Below the pieces are notes generated by a model, which did not search any database, was not told where the DNA came from, and worked only from the letters and a program-made list of their open reading frames with translations. This document shows positions 8,695-18,252 of a stretch of 40,350 nt of DNA, piece by piece; within the stretch, counting starts at the first letter, position 1; every line of letters begins with the position of its first letter. The stretch is from NCBI GenBank assembly GCA_937968035.1, contig CALBTS010000559.1:1-40350 (forward strand). The letters run 5' to 3'. The translations under genes and the position numbers were made by a program. The stretch is from an uncultured Methanomethylovorans sp. (GTDB lineage Archaea > Halobacteriota > Methanosarcinia > Methanosarcinales > Methanosarcinaceae).

Positions 8695-9557
8695 TTGCTT
8701 TCACCTTTTTCTTTCCGGATCTGCTGTACAAGTTCCCTTATTGTTAAGGCCACCTGGAACTCCGAGGCTCCCCAGTGGACCACAGCCCCTCTGATCCCAT
8801 TTATTGTAGCAAGGCCCGATCTTTCGGATAAGCAGCACCGTGTCACAAAGGGGCCTTGCGGCGTGTAAATATCAGAACGGAAAGGGCAAATGTTAATGAA
8901 ATCATATTTAAGGCCAGGGAACCTTGATTCGAAGAGTTTTCTGGAGATCTCGCAACCTACAAGCAGTGATCCGTCTTCAGTAATAATGTCAGAGTCGAGG
9001 CATTTTCCTTCAAGCCCTGATGAAGAACACGGGAACACAGTTCTTTCTCCTTCGAACTGCCTGAGATCCTTCATATTCTCTTTGAACCGTATGCTTAGAT
9101 CCCCAAAGATGCCGCTTGCTTCAAGCCTTCTTACCATCAGGCTAAGCCAGGAGGGTTCAGGCGGGATCACATCCACTATTTCAAGATCGATTATTTCAGA
9201 GATGTCGGGATCATGTACAAACGTCACATGCTTATCAAAACCTGTGAAGATAACTGTATTTACATTTGCTTCACAAATTTCTGCAGCTGTCTTTATAAGA
9301 AGCCTTCTATCTTTGATATTTAATTCTTTATCGTATTTTATAACCTGTTCTCCAGAGGCTATGGGTTCGATCTTTGTGACCTTCCTTAATAGTTCCTCTC
9401 CGGTATGTTCAATCCGATATATGGAATATTCCCGGCCAACATCAGTGACCTGTTCTACTATTAAATAGCGGCTAAGGAAATATACCGGCTCTTCATGTGC
9501 ATCATCCGGATGGATCCTTGTAACTCCCACGTACTTGTACTCTTCAGGGAATATCAT
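8691..9557 (-). CDS. Conserved-looking protein of unknown function between leuD and leuB
   Basis: I do not recognise the family of this 288-aa protein. It appears soluble, with no signal peptide or membrane helix. Visible features are an early HPDDAHEEPVYF segment and about seven cysteines, three near the centre (PCSSSGLEGKC and, further on, VGCEIS) and three near the C-terminus (NICPF, TRCCLSERSG). The C-terminal segment ATINGIRGAVVHWGASEF is glycine-rich and could bind a ligand. GAGGT precedes the ATG at 9557. Only eight bases separate it from leuD, and its stop overlaps the leuB start, so it is translated as part of the leuD-leuB unit. A link to isopropylmalate or homoaconitase metabolism is inference from position only. 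Confidence 0.75.
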   Translation of the reverse strand: MIFPEEYKYVGVTRIHPDDAHEEPVYFLSRYLIVEQVTDVGREYSIYRIEHTGEELLRKVTKIEPIASGEQVIKYDKELNIKDRRLLIKTAAEICEANVNTVIFTGFDKHVTFVHDPDISEIIDLEIVDVIPPEPSWLSLMVRRLEASGIFGDLSIRFKENMKDLRQFEGERTVFPCSSSGLEGKCLDSDIITEDGSLLVGCEISRKLFESRFPGLKYDFINICPFRSDIYTPQGPFVTRCCLSERSGLATINGIRGAVVHWGASEFQVALTIRELVQQIRKEKGESK

Positions 9558-9565
9558 TACAACCT

Positions 9566-10054
9566 CTATTTTTTCCCCTGCATTGCCCTGCGGTGGGGTA
9601 CAAGTCCTCCATCACTGAGTATTTCCAGAAGGAAATCGGGCAGTTTATTGCCCGTATATTCTTTCCCGTTAACAGTGACCTTCCCGTTTTCAAGATCAAC
9701 CTCTATCTCATCGCCTTCGTGGCACTGTATATCGGCTTCCATCAGAGGAAGGCCAACATTTATGGCGTTGCGGAAAAATATCCTTCCAAAGGACTTGGCC
9801 ACAACACAGGCCACTCCTGCATATTTAAGTGCTAATGCAGCCTGTTCTCTTGAAGAACCGCAACCGAAGTTATTACCCCCGACCACTATATCTCCAGGCT
9901 TTACCTTTTTAGAAAAATCAGGGTCTATCCCTTCCATCGCATGGTCAGCAAAGACCTGCATATCCGTAGTACGGAGATATTTTCCAGGTATTATGACATC
10001 TGTATCGATGTCATCTCCAAAGACCCATGTTCTTCCTTTGATGATCTTCTCCAT
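9566..10054 (-). CDS. leuD: 3-isopropylmalate dehydratase small subunit LeuD (or homoaconitase small subunit)
   Basis: The 162 aa match the aconitase swivel-domain subunit: [18 protein letters not shown] at the N-terminus, the KYLRT loop, [13 protein letters not shown] and [15 protein letters not shown]. It pairs with an iron-sulfur large subunit not present in this window. The YLRT loop is in the region I recall as discriminating isopropylmalate from homoaconitate specificity in methanogen enzymes, so coenzyme B synthesis remains possible. The ATG at 10054 is preferred because GGTGA lies just upstream. A GTG at 10063 would lie within that site. The gene ends with TAG. Confidence 0.88.
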   Translation of the reverse strand: MEKIIKGRTWVFGDDIDTDVIIPGKYLRTTDMQVFADHAMEGIDPDFSKKVKPGDIVVGGNNFGCGSSREQAALALKYAGVACVVAKSFGRIFFRNAINVGLPLMEADIQCHEGDEIEVDLENGKVTVNGKEYTGNKLPDFLLEILSDGGLVPHRRAMQGKK

Positions 10055-10104
10055 ATGTTTCACCTTAAGCTGGCTACTCAGTTGCTATTTGTATATCCAG
10101 GAGT

Positions 10105-12594
10105 TCACACCTCTATCGTATTACCCTGAAGTATATCGGTTTCGGTGACCTTTACTTCTTCCACCACACTGCCATAGCTGATCTGGTATGGCTTTGTGGG
10201 TGCTACATCAAATTGGGTCTGTCCGGAGACAGGGCCTTCTGTTGAATAAGGAACTGTGAATGCATATGTCCCATTTGATGTTGCTGTCTGTGAATATGTG
10301 AACGACCGGCCCTGGCTGGTGCTGATCGTCGTACTGATGGTCACACTCTCTCCGGCAGGCGCAGTTCCTGTGATCGTGGCACCCTCTACGTATTCGAATA
10401 TCTTCACATAACCCGTATTATCTTCTTTGATGTTCCCACCCAGAAGGACGTTGTACACGTTCTTATACCCTATTTCCTGACCCTGTGTGCTGGTGCCGGG
10501 AGATTCATGGACCATGCGGTAGTGCTTCAGACCATTGCCGTCAAAAATATGCAGCTTTGCTTCCATGGAGTTGAAGTAACGCTCATAAGGAACGGTCACT
10601 ACTCCCTGGTCAGTTTGCACAGCCGTATAATAATTGTTAGTATCCAGTGTCCAGGAGGCCATTGCGTAGAACTTCCCCGTGGCCATTTCCACATCTGATA
10701 CTATGTATCTGGCTCCCATCTTATCGGCGTCAGGATGGATGGCTTCAAGAACTGCAGTTGCTTCTTCCTCGGAAGGAGCGGTAAAGAACGTAGCTGCCCC
10801 CGGAAGGTTCTCTTCTGCAATAGTGTTCCTGCGTCCGCCAATGCCTTGCTGGAAAGGATTTGCATTTGGTATCCTGCGTCCAATGACCTCTATCCAGTGT
10901 CCGTAGTCCCACCAGGACATAACTCCATAGGCTGTATCCGGGTATGGATAGACCTCTCCGCTTGCAGGGGCTTCATATATCTCATAAAAATCAAGACCCG
11001 GATCAGGTGTATTAATTCTCATCCAGTTAAGTGCTTCCAGCCAGTAACCATTAGGACCCCCTGCGTACTGAGCCTGTTGTGTTGCCAGGCTGTAATTGGG
11101 GAGGATCAATACGACAACAACTATTATCAACGATATGATGTGAATGGGTTTCAGCTTGTGAGTTGTTGTCTCTTTTGTTTTGCCGGAAGACTTTTCTTTA
11201 ACTTTTTCAGTTGCCATCAGGTTGCTCAGTTTAAGGTCTTTCCAGCCTGCAAGGTCAAGGAACCTGACACCAAGGTATGCACTTAGTATTGCTGCATTCA
11301 CTGCGTAGTAGTAGGAGAAACGGTTCTGTTGCAGCATTGCCCACAGTACCATGAATGTCCAGACTATAAGAACTGTTTTCTCCTGCGTGTTCTTCTTTTT
11401 TGTAGCTTCATAGGTCAGTACAGCAAGTGCAATAATGGAAACAATACCCATGACCGCAAAATAATAGTAGAACGAACCATCGAACAGATCAAGGGGTGCT
11501 GCCTCTCCTATGGTCAGGGCACCACCTGTCCTCTTAAAGAACCCAAATACGCTAATGAGCATTGTATATAAGGAGGGAGATACGATCTTTGATACCAGTA
11601 TGACCGCTGCAAAACCAGCTAATATGGTCAGAGGATAGATCTTCCTGTCCATTTTCCTTTTTTGCATTTCGGTAGACAGGAGCGTGAACAGCGGAAAAGC
11701 CAATATCCCTGCAAGCAAAGCCTTTCCTTGAGTACTTTTCGTTCCTCCTATCTCAGGCGCTATCAGCACCATCAGCAGTGTGACTGCAAAAATGATCACT
11801 CCGCCCACTGCCAGGTAATCAGTGGTCCTGCCGTGCATGTGGTCCACAACATGCTGTATTGTAATGTAAAGACCAATGATCAGACTGAAGAAAAGTGCAC
11901 CTTTCCATGTAAGAGTGTAGAGTCCCATGGAAATACCGGTAAGTACGAAATAAGGTAATACAGGTCTGATGGTTTCAAACGGTGCCTTTTTAAGGTTAGA
12001 GAATGTGAGGGGGTGTTCCCTTGCAACTTTCACTGCCATGACAAGGAAAGCTGCGGTCATCGTACTGAACAAAACTTCTGCAATGTGGTGGTCATTGAAG
12101 CCTATAATAGACCTCGATAGTACCTGGCCGGGTGCAAGTGCGATCAGCACAGCAGCCAGCAATCCTGTTCTTCTGTCAAATATCCATTTGGTAACAAAAT
12201 ATGTGGCTATGACTACAAGTGTGGCCAAAAATGCAGGATAGTATGCACATACAGTTTGTGTTAGTTCCTGGCTTGGGTTTCCTAATCCTAATATCCATAT
12301 AATTGTTGCAAGGGACCAATCGAACAGGGGCGCAAAGACCTGGTTCGTGCCTGTGGGATACTTGGTATAAGCATCATACCACAAAAAGTGAGGATAATTG
12401 GACAGTATTGATTCGATATTCCTCAGATGGTACCATGGATCGTTCTCGCTGAACCTTACAAAGTTCTCAGCTACAAAAACCTGTGCTTTTGGGATGGTCC
12501 TTATATAGAACGTTACAAGACATGAGATCAAGATCCCCAATGCATAAGGGATACTTCCTTTCAGATCTCTTTTGACAACTTCATCTTTGGTCAT
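10105..12594 (-). CDS. aglB: Oligosaccharyltransferase AglB (STT3 family)
   Basis: An 829-aa membrane enzyme that transfers a lipid-linked glycan to Asn in N-X-S/T sequons on the outer face of the membrane. The N-terminal half has about a dozen hydrophobic helices. The first catalytic acidic motif is in ENDPWYH (D52) and a second in FNDHHIAE near 168. The signature WWDYG lies at 561-565 at the start of the soluble C-terminal domain, which ends in a beta-rich tail (about 740-829) resembling a carbohydrate-binding or Ig-like module. It lies between leuD and the glycan locus on the same strand and probably has its own promoter near 12690. Archaellins and the S-layer are its expected substrates. 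Confidence 0.95.
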   Translation of the reverse strand: MTKDEVVKRDLKGSIPYALGILISCLVTFYIRTIPKAQVFVAENFVRFSENDPWYHLRNIESILSNYPHFLWYDAYTKYPTGTNQVFAPLFDWSLATIIWILGLGNPSQELTQTVCAYYPAFLATLVVIATYFVTKWIFDRRTGLLAAVLIALAPGQVLSRSIIGFNDHHIAEVLFSTMTAAFLVMAVKVAREHPLTFSNLKKAPFETIRPVLPYFVLTGISMGLYTLTWKGALFFSLIIGLYITIQHVVDHMHGRTTDYLAVGGVIIFAVTLLMVLIAPEIGGTKSTQGKALLAGILAFPLFTLLSTEMQKRKMDRKIYPLTILAGFAAVILVSKIVSPSLYTMLISVFGFFKRTGGALTIGEAAPLDLFDGSFYYYFAVMGIVSIIALAVLTYEATKKKNTQEKTVLIVWTFMVLWAMLQQNRFSYYYAVNAAILSAYLGVRFLDLAGWKDLKLSNLMATEKVKEKSSGKTKETTTHKLKPIHIISLIIVVVVLILPNYSLATQQAQYAGGPNGYWLEALNWMRINTPDPGLDFYEIYEAPASGEVYPYPDTAYGVMSWWDYGHWIEVIGRRIPNANPFQQGIGGRRNTIAEENLPGAATFFTAPSEEEATAVLEAIHPDADKMGARYIVSDVEMATGKFYAMASWTLDTNNYYTAVQTDQGVVTVPYERYFNSMEAKLHIFDGNGLKHYRMVHESPGTSTQGQEIGYKNVYNVLLGGNIKEDNTGYVKIFEYVEGATITGTAPAGESVTISTTISTSQGRSFTYSQTATSNGTYAFTVPYSTEGPVSGQTQFDVAPTKPYQISYGSVVEEVKVTETDILQGNTIEV

Positions 12595-12686
12595 GTATTC
12601 AACTCTTTGTCCTGCTCAACTTGAACTGATAGGTAGACGCTTATTTTCAAGATAAAATGATAAATGGTACATGTAAGTTTAACTTG

Positions 12687-12697
12687 TTATATATTAT
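12687..12697 (-). promoter_or_regulatory. Candidate TATA box for aglB
   Basis: On the minus strand the sequence reads aatatataac, about 95 bases before the aglB start, in the 211-base gap after the GT2 gene. It is the clearest TATA-like element there and would give a leader of roughly 70 bases. The rest of the gap shows nothing I recognise. Confidence 0.35.
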
Positions 12698-12805
12698 TGT
12701 TCGCAAGTGGCACGATGTTGTCTCTATTCTTTGATAGCATGTATCCGCTCTTTCATTTCTTAAACTGATGTATCATCAGGTAAATTTTAGTTTTCCCACA
12801 TCACG

Positions 12806-13948
12806 TTATTTATTATTAGTTGTTATATTTACATTATACCTTGCATCTTCGACTGCTTCCCAGGAACCTGATGTTGGTATAAGGAATGAGAAGTTCATTA
12901 TCAACTGGGTGATCACAAAAGATAGTAATACTTCTCCTATTTTCGGTATGATCAGGAGCACCAATAATCCAAGGTACCAGGGTTCTTTAAGAGCTATCAG
13001 AGGATAAAAGAGGACCAAAAACAGAATGATCAATGGAGATATTATATGCGTTAGAAGCGCATAGGGGTATATGATTTTTCCGAAGCTTCCTTTTCCAAGA
13101 AGACTAAGATTATTCAGGTAGACTTTTCTTAAGCCGTTTATCCTTTTCATCTTCTGGATAGTACGTCCCTTCAGGGTAAGTGGAACACGTTCGTATACTA
13201 TGGCTTTTTTTTCATATACTACCCTATAGCCTAATTGAATTGTCCTAAACAGTACATCTGAGTCATCTGCGTAGGCATTTGGATCGACCTTTATTTTTTT
13301 CAACAGGTCAGTTCTAAAACTCATTAATGGGCCATTGCACACGGAAACAGATGCTATCTTGCTTTCTCCTTGTCTCCACAGGTCAAAATAGAATCTATAT
13401 GAATCTTCTTGTGATTTGGATATTCTTCTTTTATCAGAGATGATTATTATTTTTCCTATAACTCCACCTATCGCGGGATTAGAATAGTTCTTTGTGATGT
13501 GCAATAAGGAATCTTCTTTTAATAATGCATCGGCATCGGATATTACAGTTATTTCACTACTGATCTGTGGGAATATCCAGTTCAAACCTCTTGCTTTTCC
13601 TTTTCCGCCTTCGTTCTTTACAACAGCAGCATTTAGCTCTTGTTGTTTTATTGTTTCCACTGCAATGCTTTCACAAGCATCTGTGGAATAATCATCTAAA
13701 ACTATAACTTCTAATTTATCTTCAGGATAATTGAGTTGAGATGTATTTTCGATCTTTTTCCGGATAACTTTTTCTTCATTATACATTGGTATTATCAGTG
13801 TGACCGTTGGCAGATCATCAATATCAGGCAGTTCTTCCTTTTTCTTGGAATATATGTACATGATCATAGTATATGAGGAAAAAAGACCGACCTCGAATAC
13901 AACAAGGGTCTGCCATGCCAACAGTAGATCAATCATATCTAGTAACAT
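12806..13948 (-). CDS. Membrane-anchored family 2 glycosyltransferase
   Basis: A 380-aa protein with an N-terminal membrane helix (about residues 8-32), a GT-A catalytic domain and two C-terminal helices (about 293-345). The nucleotide-binding region is TLIIPMYNEEKVIRKKI, the first acidic motif is VLDDYS, the DxD is SDADALL, and ADDSDVLF with KMKRINGLRK corresponds to the acceptor/processive region of hyaluronan- or chitin-synthase-like enzymes. It probably adds a sugar to lipid-linked glycan on the cytosolic side. It is the last gene of the minus-strand glycan run before aglB. The sugar specificity cannot be read from sequence. Confidence 0.85.
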   Translation of the reverse strand: MLLDMIDLLLAWQTLVVFEVGLFSSYTMIMYIYSKKKEELPDIDDLPTVTLIIPMYNEEKVIRKKIENTSQLNYPEDKLEVIVLDDYSTDACESIAVETIKQQELNAAVVKNEGGKGKARGLNWIFPQISSEITVISDADALLKEDSLLHITKNYSNPAIGGVIGKIIIISDKRRISKSQEDSYRFYFDLWRQGESKIASVSVCNGPLMSFRTDLLKKIKVDPNAYADDSDVLFRTIQLGYRVVYEKKAIVYERVPLTLKGRTIQKMKRINGLRKVYLNNLSLLGKGSFGKIIYPYALLTHIISPLIILFLVLFYPLIALKEPWYLGLLVLLIIPKIGEVLLSFVITQLIMNFSFLIPTSGSWEAVEDARYNVNITTNNK

Positions 13949-14032
13949 TTATTCTAACCATTTATAATTATTCAACATTTTATGTTTTATTTATTGCAAA
14001 CAGATCCGGGTCAAAAAAGCAAAAACTTTTCT

Positions 14033-15502
14033 TCATGACAGATGCAGTTTCCATTTTATCTTTCTTATTAAATAAGCAAAATTGAAAACCAATTTTGAAA
14101 GCCGGTTTTTTGATAGGATCTTGGCTTTTAATCTCTCAGCCCGAGGATTTTTGAGATACTTTCCCATAAAAGTACCATGTCTCACAGATTCCGGTTTGTA
14201 ATATATGTATCTATGTCCATTGGCGGTTTGCCAGTATGCATATTTAATGGCTCCTGTTCTGTCAGGAGAATCTAATTTTTTGTTGATAAGCTCAATAAGT
14301 TCATCACGATCTTTTGGTATATAGCATCCTTTAACATCTTCGTAGAGCGCCCTTCCTACAAGAATAGAGGGCTTGCCCCAAAAAACGCTCTCAATTCCCA
14401 TTGTTGAGCCGAAAGTTATTATTTTCTCACATGCTTCCATTAATTGATAGGAATCGATCTTCGCATCTGCAGGAATTATTTTCAGGTTGTGGGCCTGTAA
14501 TTTGCTTAATTCCTGTGTTTGAGTGTTCTTCAGGCCCTTTAAATTCGGATGTATCCTTAAATAAAATACGATGTCGTTATCAACATCAGCATTTATTATA
14601 TCTTTTATTGCATCTGTCTGGTTCCTGTATAACTGGTTTTTCCATCCCGGAATGGCTTCAAATTCGTCCTGGGATGAAATGTAGATCGCAATGTTCCTCT
14701 TCGAAGGTTCAAAACCATCTGGCAAATTTCCTTTTATCTGGGATCTAGTAAATGAATACCAGCTTTGATCCTTTCCGCCCCTGCGTTCTTCGAACCATTT
14801 GATCGCAGTCTTTTCCTTTTTTTCTTCATCCGATTCGTTGTTCCAGCATTTTTCTATCTGTTCCTTCTGATATGCTATGTCATGCGGATACGTATCTTCG
14901 ATGAGTGAATATTTTTCCAGGACACCGGCTCTTTCATGAACATAGGTTTTTGTTCCCATGTTTTGAGCAGCTCTCAATGCAGGTCTTAAGGGGGCGAATC
15001 TTCCGTTGAACAGATAGAAAATATCGGGCTTTATTTCTTGAAGATGATGTTCGATGGCATCATAGACAGCGACCGACATTATCAGATTCTTTTTTATGAA
15101 TGGTTTATAGTGAGTAACATTTGGGTCTGGCTCCCTTACCATGCTGATCAGTGAAGAAGCAACTGCCATTCCCACATCCATGCCATTCACTTCGAAGTTC
15201 TTTAATTCTTCCATCGACGCAAAATCAGGTACCTTCAGATCTCTGATGAAATCGTTCAATGCAAGTTCGTGTCTATTTTCCTCTGGGAGACCGATTATAT
15301 TCAATCCTTTATCTCTTCTGGATCTGCACAGGAAACATCTGATCTTGAGGTGGTTTGGATTTGGTTCGCAGGCTGGCAGATCCCCTGAGCACTGTATGAT
15401 ATGCACCTCGTCGCCAGCATCTATATGCCTGGCAGCGATCTCAAGATCTGTTGCAAGGTGTGGCACCCAGTCGGCAAAAGGCATGTAGATAAGGATTTTC
15501 AT
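14033..15502 (-). CDS. Capsule-polysaccharide-type GT-B glycosyltransferase
   Basis: The 489 aa start with a Rossmann-like MKILIYMPFADWVPH and later show GT-B features of capsule synthesis proteins: IYISSQDEFEAI, VFYLRIHPN, and a C-terminal ACEKIITFGSTMGIESVFWG for nucleotide-sugar binding. A cysteine cluster near the N-terminus (C38, C45, C56, C59) is unusual and could bind metal. CCTGAGG, a good ribosome site, precedes the ATG at 15502, and a TATA-like atataaattt lies at 15521-15530. It probably assembles the surface glycan and could be the transferase for the adjacent pseudaminic-type sugar, but this is inference from position. Confidence 0.7.
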   Translation of the reverse strand: MKILIYMPFADWVPHLATDLEIAARHIDAGDEVHIIQCSGDLPACEPNPNHLKIRCFLCRSRRDKGLNIIGLPEENRHELALNDFIRDLKVPDFASMEELKNFEVNGMDVGMAVASSLISMVREPDPNVTHYKPFIKKNLIMSVAVYDAIEHHLQEIKPDIFYLFNGRFAPLRPALRAAQNMGTKTYVHERAGVLEKYSLIEDTYPHDIAYQKEQIEKCWNNESDEEKKEKTAIKWFEERRGGKDQSWYSFTRSQIKGNLPDGFEPSKRNIAIYISSQDEFEAIPGWKNQLYRNQTDAIKDIINADVDNDIVFYLRIHPNLKGLKNTQTQELSKLQAHNLKIIPADAKIDSYQLMEACEKIITFGSTMGIESVFWGKPSILVGRALYEDVKGCYIPKDRDELIELINKKLDSPDRTGAIKYAYWQTANGHRYIYYKPESVRHGTFMGKYLKNPRAERLKAKILSKNRLSKLVFNFAYLIRKIKWKLHLS

Positions 15503-15691
15503 AGTAGCCTCAGGTTAATAAAATTTATATGAATATTATGATTATAAAGCATGGTCAGCTGGATAAAAATAGTTTAGATCAAAGCAGGATGTGACTTTTC
15601 GGTTATCTCACACTTTTTTTGCATAATAGATCATGTATATGTTCAATTGTGTCCGATATGTTCTCTTTTTTTATAACACGATCCTTGTAAA

Positions 15692-16441
15692 TTATAAACT
15701 ATCTATGATCCCTTTTAATCTTTGGACATTTATGCTATCTTCTTCCAGAGAGTGAATATCGATCCTTGGTGTTTCAATGGTCATATAGGTTTTAGAACCC
15801 GCATTCAGAGATTTCATCAAATATTTTAGGTCATATTCTCCTTCTCCAATATTTAAATGCTGGTCTATTTCTACATTCAGATCGCCATCTGATATATGAT
15901 AATAAAATGGTGATAGTGTCTGAAAACTATCGATGAATGCTTTGTATTCCGTTCCCAGACCGATAGCTGCTTTTATTGCATGATTCAGATCAAAGCAGAA
16001 TCCAAATTTATTATTCATTAGCTTCTCGATCTGTTCCGGTAAGTATCCAACCATGACTTCATTGTTCATTCCTGTTTTAGGCATATTTTCTATTAATATC
16101 CGCTCGTCATCTAAAATATTCAATAGGTCAATTGCATGTTCAATTTCTCCAAACCCTGGATGCAGTACCATATATTTTGCATCAAGTTCGTTTGCCCACT
16201 CAATACAATCATATATAATTCCAAGACTGAAGTCATGATTATTTTTGTTTGCAATATTCATTCCATGTCTTTCTGTAGTGATGTGGATCGTATAAGGCAG
16301 ATCATAAGCAAGAAAGGGGGATATATCGGTTTCAGGAACTGGTGTCAGCTCAATATAATGAAATACATCTTGATTGATAAGTTGTTCCGCTTCCGGAAGC
16401 GTATCCGAATTAGTAGACCACAATTTCAGGCCAAATCTCAT
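15692..16441 (-). CDS. TIM-barrel sugar isomerase/epimerase-like protein (AP endonuclease family 2 fold)
   Basis: The 249 aa resemble the xylose-isomerase-like barrel family: MRFGLKLWSTNSD at the start, a central KYMVLHPGFGE strand, a metal-ligand-like FGFCFDLNHA, and FYYHISDGD and MTIETPRI near the end. These proteins isomerise or epimerise sugars or inositols using a divalent metal. It lies 19 bases after pseI on the same strand, so it is probably part of the pse transcript. It is not a standard member of the pseudaminic pathway, and its job may be to modify the sugar or supply a precursor. Confidence 0.7.
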   Translation of the reverse strand: MRFGLKLWSTNSDTLPEAEQLINQDVFHYIELTPVPETDISPFLAYDLPYTIHITTERHGMNIANKNNHDFSLGIIYDCIEWANELDAKYMVLHPGFGEIEHAIDLLNILDDERILIENMPKTGMNNEVMVGYLPEQIEKLMNNKFGFCFDLNHAIKAAIGLGTEYKAFIDSFQTLSPFYYHISDGDLNVEIDQHLNIGEGEYDLKYLMKSLNAGSKTYMTIETPRIDIHSLEEDSINVQRLKGIIDSL

Positions 16442-16460
16442 ATTGATCCCAAACCATAAT

Positions 16461-17507
16461 CTATTCTACAAGATCCCAGTCTAAAGGAGTTCCTTTTTTA
16501 ATGTCTTTCTTTGCTTTTCGGCCAAGTATTCTGTCAAGGTATCTTGGATGCAGCCCAAATCCTGGCCTTACTGATCTAACGTTCTCTGGAGTTAGCTTAT
16601 CGCCAGCTTTAACATCCTCTACTATAAATAGGGACCTTGAAAATTCTCTGCTTTTCTTGATCTTTTCCGTTAGTTCGTAGCTAACCTCTCCAAGTGCGCT
16701 TTCAACTTCCTTTACAGCTTTGACCATGGACCGGAAATCTTCCGGTTCAAGTGAGAATGCAGCATCCGGTCCACCCATGTTCCTATCCAGAATAAAATGC
16801 TTCTCTATTATTTTAGCTCCAAGTGCTACTGATGCTATTGGCACAGAGATCCCAAGTGTATGGTCAGATATTCCCACGACCGCTTTAAAAGTATCTTTGA
16901 GATTCGGGATCGTTCTTAAGTTCATTTCTTTAAAAGGCGCCGGATAAGCAGACGTGCATTTCAGCAGTGATATCTGATGGTTTCCCATCCTTTTACATGC
17001 ATTCACTGCTTCTTCAATATCTGATAGCGTGGAGATACCTGTAGAGATTATCACAGGCTTTCCTTTCGATGCAATGTATTCTATTAGTGGAATGTCCGTT
17101 ATCTCAAAAGATGCAACTTTATAGGCTGGGACGTTCATCTCTTCAAGGAAGTCAACTGCTGTTCTGTCAAAAGGAGATGAAAAAACTATAAGTCCTAACT
17201 CTTCTGCCAGTTCTTTGAGTTTAGGTTGCCACTCCCATGGAGTGTATGCTTCCTTGTATAGTTCGTAAAGTGTTTTCCCATCCCAAAGGGTATCCTGTTT
17301 GATCTGGAAGTATTCGTTGTCAGAATCTATGGTAATCGTATCCGGAGTATATGTCTGAAGTTTAACAGCATCTGCTCCGGATTCTTTTATGGCTTTTATG
17401 GTATCAACAGCCAGATCAAAATTCTGAAGATGATTGGCTGAGAGCTCTGCAATTATGAAAACTGGATTGTCATTTCCTATATTTCTCTTTCCAATTTTAA
17501 TTTCCAT
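16461..17507 (-). CDS. pseI: Pseudaminic acid synthase PseI (NeuB family)
   Basis: The 348 aa have an N-terminal NeuB TIM barrel (about 1-280) and a C-terminal SAF antifreeze-like domain (about 288-348: SLFIVEDVKAGDKLTPENVR, RPGFGLHPRYLD). NeuB-family enzymes condense PEP with a six-carbon amino sugar to make a nine-carbon ulosonic acid. The segment YFQIKQDTLWDGKTLYELY and YTPWEW are typical of PseI rather than of sialic (NeuB) or legionaminic (LegI) synthases. Other barrel motifs are LLKCTSAYPAP and GISDHTLG. GAGGGAG precedes the ATG. The start overlaps pseH by 11 bases. The stop codon is TAG. Confidence 0.9.
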   Translation of the reverse strand: MEIKIGKRNIGNDNPVFIIAELSANHLQNFDLAVDTIKAIKESGADAVKLQTYTPDTITIDSDNEYFQIKQDTLWDGKTLYELYKEAYTPWEWQPKLKELAEELGLIVFSSPFDRTAVDFLEEMNVPAYKVASFEITDIPLIEYIASKGKPVIISTGISTLSDIEEAVNACKRMGNHQISLLKCTSAYPAPFKEMNLRTIPNLKDTFKAVVGISDHTLGISVPIASVALGAKIIEKHFILDRNMGGPDAAFSLEPEDFRSMVKAVKEVESALGEVSYELTEKIKKSREFSRSLFIVEDVKAGDKLTPENVRSVRPGFGLHPRYLDRILGRKAKKDIKKGTPLDWDLVE

Positions 17508-18045
17508 GTAGTTTTTCTCCCTCTATTATTCCCATAACAATCATATCATACCAATTGCCATTTTTTAAAACAAATTCCTTCAATCGGCCCTCTTCTTTAA
17601 ATCCGGATCTTCCATAGAAATTTATTGCATGCTCATTTTCATCCATTACTTCAAGTTTCAATGTGTGGAGTTTAGCAATGTCAAAAGCTATTTTTTTTAG
17701 ACATTCAATTAGTAAATTTCCTTTTCCTTTAAGTTTACAGTAAGGGTTTGAATATATTCCTAGATAAGCGTTTTTATTTCTCAAATCCACCCTATTTAAA
17801 GAAATTACACCTATGAAATCGTGTTCTTTTTGAACGATCCAATAGAAATTTTTAAAATCATGTATTAAATCATCAAGAAATTCACCATGTTCTTCTGGAG
17901 ATATGATGCTGTCTGAATACATCCATCTTCTAATAGTTTCATGGTTCCTGCAATTTCTTGTGATATCTTTTTCTTCTTGGGAAAGGTTCAGAAAATTTTT
18001 TACAAGCAAATCATCAAAAAGGAAATTTTGTTGTAAATCGAGCAT
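17497..18045 (-). CDS. pseH: PseH-like N-acetyltransferase (GNAT)
   Basis: About 182 aa of RimJ/RimL-type GNAT fold, including RNHETIRRWMYSD near residue 30, HDFIGVISLNRVD, the acetyl-CoA region GIYSNPYCKLKGKGNLL and ENEHAINFYGRSGFKEEGR. PseH acetylates the 4-amino group of UDP-4-amino-4,6-dideoxy-AltNAc, the step after PseC. ATG 18045 is preferred, with GGGAG seven bases before it. A TTG at 18051 would add two residues. It overlaps pseI, and a 207-base AT-rich gap lies before it, so a promoter may sit there. Confidence 0.82.
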   Translation of the reverse strand: MLDLQQNFLFDDLLVKNFLNLSQEEKDITRNCRNHETIRRWMYSDSIISPEEHGEFLDDLIHDFKNFYWIVQKEHDFIGVISLNRVDLRNKNAYLGIYSNPYCKLKGKGNLLIECLKKIAFDIAKLHTLKLEVMDENEHAINFYGRSGFKEEGRLKEFVLKNGNWYDMIVMGIIEGEKLHGN

Positions 18046-18060
18046 CTGCAAACTCCCATA

Positions 18061-18077
18061 GTTTTTATATATATATG
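18061..18077 (-). promoter_or_regulatory. TATA-like element upstream of pseH
   Basis: The minus strand reads gcatatatatataaaaac just before pseH. With usual archaeal spacing the transcript would start almost at the ATG (18045), giving a leaderless or very short-leader mRNA, although a GGGAG site is also present. The surrounding gap 18046-18252 is AT-rich and holds no gene that I can see. Confidence 0.4.
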
Positions 18078-18252
18078 CTTTTGAAACAGGTAATTACATT
18101 GTATTTACAATATATTTAAAAATTCTGGGATTTAACTGCCGAAAGGTGGCAATATTAATTTCTCTCTTTATTTTATAATAATACTGCTTTCTTTTAGAAC
18201 AATTTGGTTATTTGTAAAACAAATTCTTTTTTAACCGGGTTTGCTTATTTAT

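Noticed and set aside
12768..13007. A plus-strand open frame over the end of the GT2 gene
   Set aside because: It lies almost wholly opposite the conserved GT2 gene and its product has no recognisable features.
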